Shown in pieces: positions 35,805 through 43,016 of a stretch of 64,000 bases of DNA. Within the stretch, counting starts at the first letter, position 1. The number at the start of each line of letters is the position of its first letter. Made by a program: the position numbers and the translations under genes. The stretch spans positions 1,860,001 through 1,924,000 of the forward strand of contig CAVRIT010000001.1 in NCBI GenBank assembly GCA_963721345.1. Reading direction: 5' to 3'. The notes under the pieces are model-generated. The model worked only from the letters and a program-made list of their open reading frames with translations, was not told where the DNA came from and ran no database searches. This DNA comes from JACDAN01 sp963721345 (GTDB taxonomy: Bacteria; Actinomycetota; Thermoleophilia; Gaiellales; Gaiellaceae).

Positions 35805-37058
35805 TTACTGGATGCTCTCGTCGATGAGAGCGGATGCGCCCTTGCGGATGTCCGCGGCGACCTGGGTGAAGATCGTGCGCAGCTGGCCCGGGTCCGGCTT
35901 GTCGTAGAACTTGTCCGGCCCCGAGGCGATCTGCTGGAGCGCCGAGTAGGCGGTGATCGCGGGGACCTCATCGGCGCCGGTGTACGACTGGCATTCGTTG
36001 GCGCCGCCGTCGAGCGCGTCGAGGTCGTAGCCGATCGAGTAGATCCACGTGCCGCGCGACTTGATGTTCGCTGCGGACCAGACGCCCTGATGGCAAGGCT
36101 GCCGGCGATACGGCGACGATGACGAGTAGTAGGTCGGCCCGATGTTCGCGGCGCCGTCGGACAGGAAGACGATGACGTCCTGAACGTCCCGGCGCCCGTT
36201 GCGATCCAGCTCGGTCTGCGCATGCTCCAGGGCGTCGGCGTACGCCGTCCGACCCCCGCCGTCCTGGCAGTTGATCGTCTTGACGAGGTCGGAGTTCGGG
36301 TTGAGGCCGGCGTCGGGCGTCCCGAAGTCGCGCGAGAGGGGGACGAGCACGTACGGCGAGCTGCGGGAGTTGTAGTTCGGGGTGTCCGGCGTGTTGCAGC
36401 GCCGGCTGCGGCTCGTGGCGGGCGGCAGTGCCGCGAGTCCGACCCACTGGGTCCCCGAGTCGAAGAACGTGAGGAACGTCCTGATGCCCTCCTTGGCGTT
36501 TTCGAGATCCGTGCAGCGGGGATCGGGGCGGCCCCAGTGGTCCTGGCACATCGAGCCGGTGCGGTCGAGGACGAGCATCACGTCGAGCGGCCGCACCCCG
36601 CACGGCGAGCAGGCGGTGGACTGCGCCCTGATGTCCCAGTACTCCTTGCCGAGCACGCCAGCGAAGAGCGTCTTCAGACGCGCCTTCTCCTCGACGAACA
36701 CGGCGTTCACGGGATCGCAGCCCGGGATCTTGGTCAGGCACTTCGTGCGGACCTCGACCTTCACGTCCCGCACGTTGTCCGACTGGTTCTTGCCGCCCGG
36801 CCCGCCGCTGTACTGGTAGGCGAGCGCCTCGGCCCGCGCGGGGTCCGGGAGCTCCTGAGCGCCGGCCAGCGCCGCCGCGTCCACGTCAGCCTGCAGGTTG
36901 CGGTGCGCGTAGTAGGCGTAGCCGACATCGATCACCATGGCCGCCATCCCGAGCAGGACGAACAGGAAGAGGACGACGATGACGAGGGCCTGCCCGCGTT
37001 CGCCGCGAGGGTCTTTCCTGCCCTGGGATCGATTGGACTGCGGGGTGTTGCGGGCCAC
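35805..37058 (-). CDS. TadG-like protein with von Willebrand factor A domain
   Basis: This 417-residue protein begins at GTG 37058 behind AGGAGG. Residues ~20-70 are the TadE/TadG-type anchor (GQALVIVVLFLFVLLGMAAM, HRNLQADVDAAALAGAQEL). From ~150 on, a VWA domain shows a MIDAS: DRTGSM, then TAYADAL and VIVFLSDGAAN. Ten or so cysteines suggest an extracytoplasmic, disulfide-rich protein. TadG proteins belong to Flp pili, but VWA pilus proteins also act as tip adhesins in type IVa systems (PilY1-like), which fits its place between PilD and PilB. It is transcribed against its neighbours. Confidence 0.82.
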   Translation of the reverse strand: MARNTPQSNRSQGRKDPRGERGQALVIVVLFLFVLLGMAAMVIDVGYAYYAHRNLQADVDAAALAGAQELPDPARAEALAYQYSGGPGGKNQSDNVRDVKVEVRTKCLTKIPGCDPVNAVFVEEKARLKTLFAGVLGKEYWDIRAQSTACSPCGVRPLDVMLVLDRTGSMCQDHWGRPDPRCTDLENAKEGIRTFLTFFDSGTQWVGLAALPPATSRSRRCNTPDTPNYNSRSSPYVLVPLSRDFGTPDAGLNPNSDLVKTINCQDGGGRTAYADALEHAQTELDRNGRRDVQDVIVFLSDGAANIGPTYYSSSSPYRRQPCHQGVWSAANIKSRGTWIYSIGYDLDALDGGANECQSYTGADEVPAITAYSALQQIASGPDKFYDKPDPGQLRTIFTQVAADIRKGASALIDESIQ

Positions 37059-37225
37059 GCCTGGAGACCTCCTGTAACTGGCGTGACCGCCCGCCGAGCC
37101 GATTTCGTCGATCTATCGGCGTCACGCGCGCAGCGCCCATTCCCCAGCGCGAGTGAATCGTCCGAATGCAAGGTCGCGAAGGGGTCAAGCAAGGCCCTTC
37201 GGATGCCGATTACCTCGTTTGGGTT

Positions 37226-39016
37226 ATGGAGTTGGAGCGCCCAACGGAGCTGCGGAGCCCTGCGGCAGACGAAGAGACCCGCCCGAAGGCGAGTCCGCTT
37301 CGCTCTGCGTTCTCGATCAACGGGCTGGCGGAGCTCGTCGCCGACGTGGTCGAGCAGACGGGCCTGCTGTCGCCCGAGGAAGTCGCCACGGTGCGCGCCC
37401 GAGCCCGCACCGGCTCGTTCCCGCAGGCCCTGATCGACGAGGGCCTGGCGGCAGGCGAACAGGTCGCTACGGCGCTCGCCGCGCGCTTTTCGATGCCGGT
37501 CGTCGACCTCGTCGAGACCGGCGTCTCGGCGGACGCCGCGGGCGAGATCCCGCTTCACGTGCTTGAGCGCGTGGTCGCGATCCCCTACGCGATCGAGGAC
37601 GGTGTGCTGCGAGTCGCGATCGGCGATCCACAGAACGTCAATGCGATCGACGAGCTCAAGCTTGCAACGCGGCTCCCGGTGGAGCTCTCGGTTTCCTCGC
37701 GGGACGACATCCTCGCGGAGGTGCGGCGACTCTCCCGCGCCGCGGAAGCCTTCGGCGCCCGCGCGATGCTCGAGGCCGACGACGCGATCGAAGAGGAGGA
37801 GGCCGAGGAAGGCGACGACCTCGAGGCTGAGGACGGCATCTCGGACGCCCCGCTCGTCCGTCTCGTCAACTCGATCATCTTCCAGGCCGCCGAGGACGGC
37901 TCGAGCGACATCCACTTCGAGCCTCAGCAGGACGCGCTGGTCGTGCGCTTCCGCACGGACGGCGTCATGCACGAGGTTCAGCGGATCCCGAAGAAGATGA
38001 CCGCGGGCGTCATCACGCGGCTCAAGGTGCTCGCGAAGCTGGACATCGCCGAGCGCCGCAAGCCGCAGGACGGCCGCATCTCGCTGAACGCGGCCGCCGC
38101 CGGCCGGCAAATGGACATCCGCGTCGCCACCCTCCCGACGGTCGACGGCGAGAAGATCGCGATGCGCCTGCTCGACAAGTCCAAGAAAGCCCCGACGCTG
38201 GAGGAGCTCGGGCTCGACGAAAGCATGCGCGCCCAGCTCGAGGAGATCATCAACAAGCCCGGCGGCGCACTGCTCGTCACGGGGCCGACCGGCTCCGGTA
38301 AGTCGACCACGCTCTACTCCTCGCTGACCGAGATCTCACGGCCGGAGATCAACATCGTCACCGTCGAGGATCCGGTGGAGTACCGCCTGGCGGGTATCAG
38401 CCAGATCCAGATCAACATCAAGGCAGGGCTGACCTTCGCTTCGGCGCTGCGCTCGATCCTGCGCGCCGATCCCGATGTAGTGATGGTCGGCGAGATCCGC
38501 GACGCCGAGACGGCCAAGATCTCGATCGAAGCCGCTCTGACCGGCCACTTCGTGCTCTCGAGCCTCCACACGAACGATGCTCCCGGCGCGATCACGCGCC
38601 TGAACGAGATGGGCGTCGAGCCCTTCCTCACCGGCTCCGCGGTCTCGGCCGTGCTCGCCCAGCGCCTTGCGCGCAAGCTCTGCACGCACTGCTGCGAGAT
38701 GTACAGCCCCTCCGTCGACGAGCTGTTGCGGAACCGTGTCTCGCCCGAGGTCGCGGCGGCGTCCGACGGCGCGGCGTTCTACCGCAAGCGCGGCTGCCCG
38801 CGCTGCGGCCACAGCGGCTACAAGGGCCGGATCGGCGTCTATCAGCTGATGGTCATGAGCGAGGAGCTCGAGTCGCTCGCCGTCTCCCGCGCGAGCCGCG
38901 AGGAGCTGGAACGCGCCGCGATCAGCCTCGGAATGCGGACTCTTTGGGACGACGGCCTGGCGAAGGTCGCCGCGGGCGTCACCTCGCTCGAGGAGCTGAG
39001 TCGTGTCCTCGTCTGA
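37226..39016 (+). CDS. pilB: Type IV pilus assembly ATPase PilB
   Basis: This 596-residue extension ATPase has a diverged GspE-N domain (~35-170), a strongly acidic stretch (EEEEAEEGDDLEAEDG), then the ATPase core. Core marks are SSDIHFEPQ, Walker A GPTGSGKSTT (~352), Asp box VEDPVEY, Walker B DVVMVGEIRDAETA, a His box and the tetracysteine zinc site (CTHCCEMY, CPRCGHSG). It powers pilin polymerisation with PilC. ATG 37226 was chosen; ATG 37166 would add 20 residues and neither has a good RBS. The upstream 37059-37225 interval separates it from the divergent TadG gene. Confidence 0.93.
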   Translation: MELERPTELRSPAADEETRPKASPLRSAFSINGLAELVADVVEQTGLLSPEEVATVRARARTGSFPQALIDEGLAAGEQVATALAARFSMPVVDLVETGVSADAAGEIPLHVLERVVAIPYAIEDGVLRVAIGDPQNVNAIDELKLATRLPVELSVSSRDDILAEVRRLSRAAEAFGARAMLEADDAIEEEEAEEGDDLEAEDGISDAPLVRLVNSIIFQAAEDGSSDIHFEPQQDALVVRFRTDGVMHEVQRIPKKMTAGVITRLKVLAKLDIAERRKPQDGRISLNAAAAGRQMDIRVATLPTVDGEKIAMRLLDKSKKAPTLEELGLDESMRAQLEEIINKPGGALLVTGPTGSGKSTTLYSSLTEISRPEINIVTVEDPVEYRLAGISQIQINIKAGLTFASALRSILRADPDVVMVGEIRDAETAKISIEAALTGHFVLSSLHTNDAPGAITRLNEMGVEPFLTGSAVSAVLAQRLARKLCTHCCEMYSPSVDELLRNRVSPEVAAASDGAAFYRKRGCPRCGHSGYKGRIGVYQLMVMSEELESLAVSRASREELERAAISLGMRTLWDDGLAKVAAGVTSLEELSRVLV

Positions 39017-39155
39017 CGTCTCTCCGGACATCCCTCGAACGAGTGACGGCGCGCCCAACTGGGCGGCCGATACCGATCCCGTCGGCCCGGTCACTCCTGA
39101 GCTCGCGCTCGTGGACCCCGGCCTGACACGCGGCGAGATCAACCACGAGGAGACC

Positions 39156-40658
39156 ATGTCTTCCATGCAGTTCGGCGACGGCACGACCCTTGGCGTAGAC
39201 CCTGCGCAGGCTCCGGCCGAGGCTCAGCCTCTGGCGCCCCTTCAGCCGATCGACCCGGTTCAGCCGGTTCAGCCGGTTCAGCCGGTTCAGCCGGTGGCGT
39301 CCGTACAGCCGGTCGAGCCCATCCAGCCGATTCAGCCGCTCCAGCCCCTGACCTCGCTGTCCGTGGAGCCCGTGCCGGCCGCGCCGCCCGAGCCCGCGCC
39401 GGTCGCGCCCGCGCCTCCGGTCGTCGCTCCCGACGCACCGATGGCGATCGCGGACATGCGTGACGTCCCGCTGGGAACACTCGTCTTTCGCGCCGGCCTG
39501 CTTCCCGAGGAACGCCTCGAGGAGGCGCTCCAGGAGGGCATGAAGACCGGCAAGCGGCTCGGGGAGATCCTGCTCGAGCGCGCGTGGGTCTCCGAGGACG
39601 ATCTGGGCCGGCTACTCGCCGGTCAGAAAGGCCTTCCCTTCGTCGACCTCGATCCGGCTGCGATCGATCCGTCCGCGCCGGCGCTGCTCCATCCGGACAA
39701 GGCACGCCTTCACGGCGCCATCCCGGTCGGGTTCGAGAGCGGCGTCCCGGTCGTCGCCGTGGCGGATCCGTCGAACGACCTCGTCGTCGAGAACGTGCGG
39801 CGCGCGCTTTCGTGCGAGCCGGTACTCGTCGTCGCCGGCCGCGACGCCCTCCACCGGGCGATCAACCATTTCTACGGCGCCGAGGCGGTCGAGCTGCAGC
39901 AGCCCGCCCCGACCCCGGCGGCCGAGCCCGCTCCAGTCGCGCCCGAGCCGGTCGTGGAGCCGCAACCCGCGGCGGTCGTCGAGGTTCCAGCGCCCGTGTA
40001 CGGCCCGCCCACGGTGGAGCCTGTACCGCTCGCGGTCGAGCCCGTGGCCGTCCAGCCGACCCAGAACGGCGAGGGTCTCTGGCTCGGTGGCCAGCCGGAC
40101 AGCGTCCAGCCCGCTCCCGTGGCTCAACCCGAGCCCGTGCAGCAGCCGGAGCCGGTCGCGCAGCAGCCCGAGGTTGCGGTGCAGCCAGAGCCCGTACACC
40201 AGGTCGAGCCTGTGCAGCTACCAGCGCCGGTCGTTCAGCCCGAGCCGATTCAGGTCGAGCCGGTCCAGCAGGTCGAGGTGCAGCCCCAGCAGCTTGCGAC
40301 GCCGGAACCGCCGATGCCTGCGCCATCAGCCTCCCCTCCACAGCCCGAGCCGGAGACAAGCCTGAGCTGGGCGGTCGTCCTGCGCCTCACGAACGACGAA
40401 CGCCTCGAGCTGGGAGCGTTTCCCGGCGAGGCCGAAGCGCTCGAGCGCGCGCGCGGAGTGGTGGCCCAAGTGTCCGCCAACGACGGCTGGCCGTTCGTAG
40501 CAGGCCGCTTCATCCGCCCGGACGCAATCGTCTCGGTCGACCTCGTCGAGCTAGAGCAGAGCAAGTGGCTGGGCTCCTCAGCCCGAGCTGCGGCCTGGTC
40601 CCCGGCGCACGCGGCGCCTGCGGCTCCCGCGGCACCTCCGGCGCCGCTGTCTGGCTGA
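39156..40658 (+). CDS. Stand-alone GspE-N/MshEN-like protein with Pro/Gln/Val-rich linker
   Basis: This 500-residue protein has no ATPase core. Residues ~95-235 form a GspE-N domain: GTLVFRAGLLPEERLEEALQ, KRLGEILLERAWVSEDDLGR and GLPFVDLD, then VAVADPSNDLVVENVRRAL. Long low-complexity linkers (PVQPV repeats before, QPEPV repeats after) lead to a ~65-residue C-terminal domain (SWAVVLRLTNDERLELGAFP). MshEN domains in pilus ATPases bind c-di-GMP through two RLG-type motifs; the second is intact here and the first reads PLG. ATG 39156 has GAGGAGA upstream; GTG 39003, overlapping pilB, is the alternative. The stop lies in a repeat hairpin at 40653. Confidence 0.75.
   Translation: MSSMQFGDGTTLGVDPAQAPAEAQPLAPLQPIDPVQPVQPVQPVQPVASVQPVEPIQPIQPLQPLTSLSVEPVPAAPPEPAPVAPAPPVVAPDAPMAIADMRDVPLGTLVFRAGLLPEERLEEALQEGMKTGKRLGEILLERAWVSEDDLGRLLAGQKGLPFVDLDPAAIDPSAPALLHPDKARLHGAIPVGFESGVPVVAVADPSNDLVVENVRRALSCEPVLVVAGRDALHRAINHFYGAEAVELQQPAPTPAAEPAPVAPEPVVEPQPAAVVEVPAPVYGPPTVEPVPLAVEPVAVQPTQNGEGLWLGGQPDSVQPAPVAQPEPVQQPEPVAQQPEVAVQPEPVHQVEPVQLPAPVVQPEPIQVEPVQQVEVQPQQLATPEPPMPAPSASPPQPEPETSLSWAVVLRLTNDERLELGAFPGEAEALERARGVVAQVSANDGWPFVAGRFIRPDAIVSVDLVELEQSKWLGSSARAAAWSPAHAAPAAPAAPPAPLSG
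39256..39295 (+). repeat. 9-bp tandem repeat in the Pro/Gln/Val linker
   Basis: CGGTTCAGC repeats four times with a 9-bp period, encoding PVQ units. Identical units make this a slippage-prone tract. Confidence 0.8.
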
Positions 40659-40781
40659 AAGTCTCTCGACTTTCAGCCACGGATGAAGCCAGGCGGCGCT
40701 CCGCGCCGCGTGGCCCAGACGCGGCTCGCCGCTTCCCTTTCCAGGAGGCGCCAGCGGCGAAACCGGCAAAGCCGCTTTCGC
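40653..40781 (-). repeat. Three-hairpin structured repeat, copy L (129 nt)
   Basis: Read on the minus strand this unit has hairpin 3 (arms 40771-40781 and 40757-40767, 11 bp with one mismatch, loop TTT), a linker with GGAAGCGGCG and GTCTGGGCCAC, hairpin 2 (40703-40709 with 40693-40699, 7 bp, loop GGA), CTGGCTTCA, and hairpin 1 (40668-40678 with 40653-40663, 11 bp, loop GAGA). The GspE-N-like gene's stop codon lies in hairpin 1 on the other strand. Copies R and T share the plan. It could be a REP/MITE-like element or a structured RNA. Confidence 0.8.
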
Positions 40782-40812
40782 GGCGATTCGCCCAAGCATC
40801 TTTCCAAGCGCC

Positions 40813-40941
40813 GACGAACGGGCTTTGCCTGTTCGTCCTCTGCGGTTCCTAGAAAAGGAAGCGGCGCTGCGCGTCTGGGCCACGCAGCCCGAAGGGCTGC
40901 CTGGCTTCAAACATTGGCTCGAAGTCGTGAGACTTCGAGCC
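40813..40941 (+). repeat. Three-hairpin structured repeat, copy R (129 nt)
   Basis: On the plus strand: hairpin 3 (40813-40823 with 40827-40837, 11 bp, loop TTT), linker with GGAAGCGGCG and GTCTGGGCCAC, hairpin 2 (40884-40890 with 40894-40900, 7 bp, loop GAA), CTGGCTTCA, and hairpin 1 (40916-40926 with 40931-40941, 11 bp, loop GTGA). It faces away from copy L across a 31-nt spacer (40782-40812). Stems differ from copy L by paired changes (GGCTC/GAGCC against GGCTG/CAGCC; GCAGCCC/GGGCTGC against GCGGCGC/GCGCCGC). Confidence 0.8.
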
Positions 40942-40962
40942 AGACAGGAGGCGAGGCGGCGA

Positions 40963-40978
40963 CGTCAGCGTTAGCTGA
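40963..40978. repeat. Short stem-loop over the stop of the 79-residue gene
   Basis: GTCAGC and GCTGAC pair around GTTA, spanning the TAA of the minus-strand gene that ends at 40971. No T-run follows on either strand, so it is not a typical intrinsic terminator. Confidence 0.5.
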
Positions 40979-41210
40979 CGGCGCAGCCAAGATATTCCAG
41001 AGCGCGGCCGGTCTCCTCGACGAAGGCGTTCGCGGCGTTCTCGCTGTCGAACAGGTAGGGCCCGGGCCTGATCGGCTCGACTCTCAGGCTGTTCACCGGG
41101 TAGACCTCGCACTCGACGACGATCTGGCCATCGGCATCCGCACGGCGGAGCGTTACGACCTGGCGACCGTCCTTCCGGGCGGTCCGCACGCGGAGCGGGC
41201 GAGAGCTCAT
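40971..41210 (-). CDS. Small soluble protein of unknown function
   Basis: This 79-residue product (MSSRPLRVRTARKDGRQVVT, then YPVNSLRVEPIRPGPYLFDS and NAANAFVEETGRALEYLG) looks like a compact alpha/beta fold. The ATG overlaps the stop of the thioredoxin-like gene (ATGA), so the two are translationally coupled. No family is recognised. Confidence 0.7.
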   Translation of the reverse strand: MSSRPLRVRTARKDGRQVVTLRRADADGQIVVECEVYPVNSLRVEPIRPGPYLFDSENAANAFVEETGRALEYLGCAVS

Positions 41211-41869
41211 CGCTTCGCGTTCGCGGCGGCCTGCGCGATCGTCTCGCGATCGGAGAAGCCGTCGAACCGGGCGAACAGGGTGTTCGGGCGCTCGTAGACG
41301 AGCACGGACGGGCTGCGAAGCACTCCCAGGAGCTGGGCGAGCGGGCGAACCTGCGGCTCGGTCCGAATGTTGAGCGCCAGGAACCCCGCGCCCGCCGCGA
41401 GCGCGCCGGAGCGCGCCTCGGCGAGCGCCATCTTGTCGATCGCCGCGGCCGGGTCGTACAGCGCGACGACGGTGACGGGATTCTTGGCGAGAGCCTGCGA
41501 AAGAACGAGCGGCAGGCCGTTTGCGTCGACCGGGTCGCCCTTCGGCGCCTCGACGGGCTTACGCACCGGCGCGCTCGGGACGACGATCGGAGCCGCCTTC
41601 TTCACTGGCGCCGTTTTCGGCTTCGCGACCGCCCCGGGTGTCGCCGGGGCCTTCGCCTTCGGCTTCACCGGCGTCACCTTCGCCTTGGGCTTGGTCTTCG
41701 CGACCGGCTTAGGCGCCGGCGCGGGAGCCTTCTTCGCAGGCGGCGTCGACAGAACGCTCTCTGCGCCCGTGGGCATCGTCCGGTAGACCATGAAGGTCGC
41801 AACGATCCCGCCCAGGATGGCGAGCGCGATGACGGGCGCGAGTGCACGCGTCGGAAGCCGCAGCGTCAT
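41207..41869 (-). CDS. Membrane-anchored thioredoxin-fold-like protein with Lys/Pro/Ala linker
   Basis: The 220-residue product starts at ATG 41869 (GCGGGG upstream); a longer frame to 41956 covers noncoding-looking sequence. Residues ~10-30 are a membrane anchor (APVIALAILGGIVATFMVY), ~40-105 a KPKAK/APAPKP linker like that of the PASTA protein, and ~120-220 resemble a thioredoxin fold without CxxC (NPVTVVALYDPAAAIDKMAL, FLALNIRTEPQVRPLAQLLG, SPSVLVYERP). It may be an extracytoplasmic partner in pilus assembly. It is divergent from the major pilin genes. Confidence 0.7.
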   Translation of the reverse strand: MTLRLPTRALAPVIALAILGGIVATFMVYRTMPTGAESVLSTPPAKKAPAPAPKPVAKTKPKAKVTPVKPKAKAPATPGAVAKPKTAPVKKAAPIVVPSAPVRKPVEAPKGDPVDANGLPLVLSQALAKNPVTVVALYDPAAAIDKMALAEARSGALAAGAGFLALNIRTEPQVRPLAQLLGVLRSPSVLVYERPNTLFARFDGFSDRETIAQAAANAKR

Positions 41870-42031
41870 ACCCCGCGTATCGGCAGCGACCGCGTAACCC
41901 TTTACAGGCAGGTGCGCGGGTGAGCAGCGAGGGAGGGCATCCCCCAAAAGCGGCATGTACGAGCGATCCGCGCAGCCGATATCTGGCTCTGAGCCATCGA
42001 ACGCTTTGCGGACCTAAGGAGGAACACAAGC
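41870..42031 (+). promoter_or_regulatory. Intergenic region upstream of the major pilin
   Basis: This 162-bp divergent intergenic region must hold the pilin promoter. It ends with the strong RBS AAGGAGG. TTTACA at 41901-41906 could be a -35 element but no convincing -10 lies at the right distance, so no promoter is called. Confidence 0.4.
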
Positions 42032-42418
42032 ATGCTTGCAAGGCTCAACCAGCGGATCAACCGGACCTCGCGTGAGGGTGGTTTCACCCTGATCGAGCTT
42101 CTGGTTGTCATCATCATCATCGGCATCCTGCTCGCGATCGCCGTCCCGTCGTACATGAAGTTCCGCGACCGGGCGTCTGACTCGGCCGCCAAGGCGAACG
42201 TGCGAGCGGCAATCCCGGGTGTCGAGGCCTTCTTCGCCGACTTCAGCACCTACGGCGGCATGACGGTCTCTTTCCTGCAGACGAACTACGACCAGGGGAT
42301 CAAGGGCATCACGATCCCGACCGCGACTGCTTCGACGTACTGCGTGGAGAGCGTCGTCGGCGGCAAGACCTGGCGCAAGAACGGCCCGGCTGCCGACCTC
42401 GAGAACGTCGCCTGCTAA
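42032..42418 (+). CDS. pilA: Type IV major pilin, copy 1
   Basis: This 128-residue prepilin has a 16-residue leader ending GG, then FTLIELLVVIIIIGILLAIA with Glu at +5, the class III signal and N-terminal helix of type IVa pilins. The globular part has two cysteines (STYCVES and the C-terminal AC) that can close the D-region loop. AAGGAGG precedes ATG 42032. It is followed by an intrinsic terminator and a near-identical second pilin. Confidence 0.95.
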   Translation: MLARLNQRINRTSREGGFTLIELLVVIIIIGILLAIAVPSYMKFRDRASDSAAKANVRAAIPGVEAFFADFSTYGGMTVSFLQTNYDQGIKGITIPTATASTYCVESVVGGKTWRKNGPAADLENVAC

Positions 42419-42442
42419 GCAGGCTCGTCCGAGTTGTGAGAA

Positions 42443-42468
42443 GGGGGCGCATCGCGCCCCCTTTTTTT
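42443..42468 (+). terminator. Intrinsic terminator between the two pilin genes
   Basis: An 8-bp stem GGGGGCGC/GCGCCCCC with a 3-nt loop is followed by seven T. It lies 25 nt after the first pilin stop and before the second pilin RBS, so it probably stops most transcripts after pilin 1. Confidence 0.88.
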
Positions 42469-42537
42469 GTGGCTCAAGCGGCCGCCCTCGAGTGCCGATA
42501 CGCCCAGGCAGTCACTTCCAAGGAGGAGGAACTTACG

Positions 42538-42924
42538 TTGTTGACCAAGTTGCAGAACCGGATCGCCGGTCGCTCGCGCCAGGGGGGTTTCACCCTGATC
42601 GAGCTTCTGGTTGTCATCATCATCATCGGCATCCTGCTCGCGATCGCCGTCCCGTCGTACATGAAGTTCCGCGACCGGGCGTCTGACTCGGCCGCCAAGG
42701 CGAACGTCCGTGCGGCAATCCCGGGTGTCGAGGCTTTCTTCGCCGACTTCAGCACCTACGGCGGCATGACGGTCTCGTTCCTGCAGACGAACTACGACCA
42801 GGGGATCAAGGGCATCACGATCCCGACTGCGACTGCTTCCACGTACTGCGTGGAGAGCCTCGTCGGCGGCAAGATCTGGCGCAAGAACGGCCCGGCTGCC
42901 GATCTCGAGAATCAGGCCTGCTAG
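42538..42924 (+). CDS. pilA: Type IV major pilin, copy 2
   Basis: This pilin also has 128 residues, starting at TTG 42538 (or TTG 42541) behind AAGGAGGAGG. From GGFTLIELL on it differs from copy 1 at only three residues (Val to Leu and Thr to Ile in ESVVGGKTW, and Val to Gln near the end), and the DNA is almost identical, while the leader peptides differ. That pattern points to recent duplication or gene conversion. A second terminator follows. Confidence 0.93.
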   Translation: MLTKLQNRIAGRSRQGGFTLIELLVVIIIIGILLAIAVPSYMKFRDRASDSAAKANVRAAIPGVEAFFADFSTYGGMTVSFLQTNYDQGIKGITIPTATASTYCVESLVGGKIWRKNGPAADLENQAC

Positions 42925-42948
42925 GTCCGGCTCGCTCGAACGGTCTCA

Positions 42949-42980
42949 GAAGGGCGCCCGATGGGCGCCCTTCTTCTTTT
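42949..42980 (+). terminator. Intrinsic terminator after pilin copy 2
   Basis: An 11-bp stem GAAGGGCGCCC/GGGCGCCCTTC with loop GAT is followed by a pyrimidine-rich T tract (TTCTTTT). It separates the pilins from the GT-C-like genes. Confidence 0.85.
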
Positions 42981-43016
42981 CAAGCCCCGCCTGGTCGCCG
43001 CCGATAGACGCATTCA

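Noticed and set aside
37059..37225. Possible c-di-GMP riboswitch upstream of pilB
   Set aside because: A few bases (GCAAGG, GGATGCCG) resemble GEMM motifs, but the conserved core sequences and pairing of either class could not be found. It stays a plain intergenic region.
40683..41297. Apparent 204-residue protein across the repeat pair
   Set aside because: The frame is made of repeat hairpins and the antisense of two minus-strand genes; no start signal or domain supports it.
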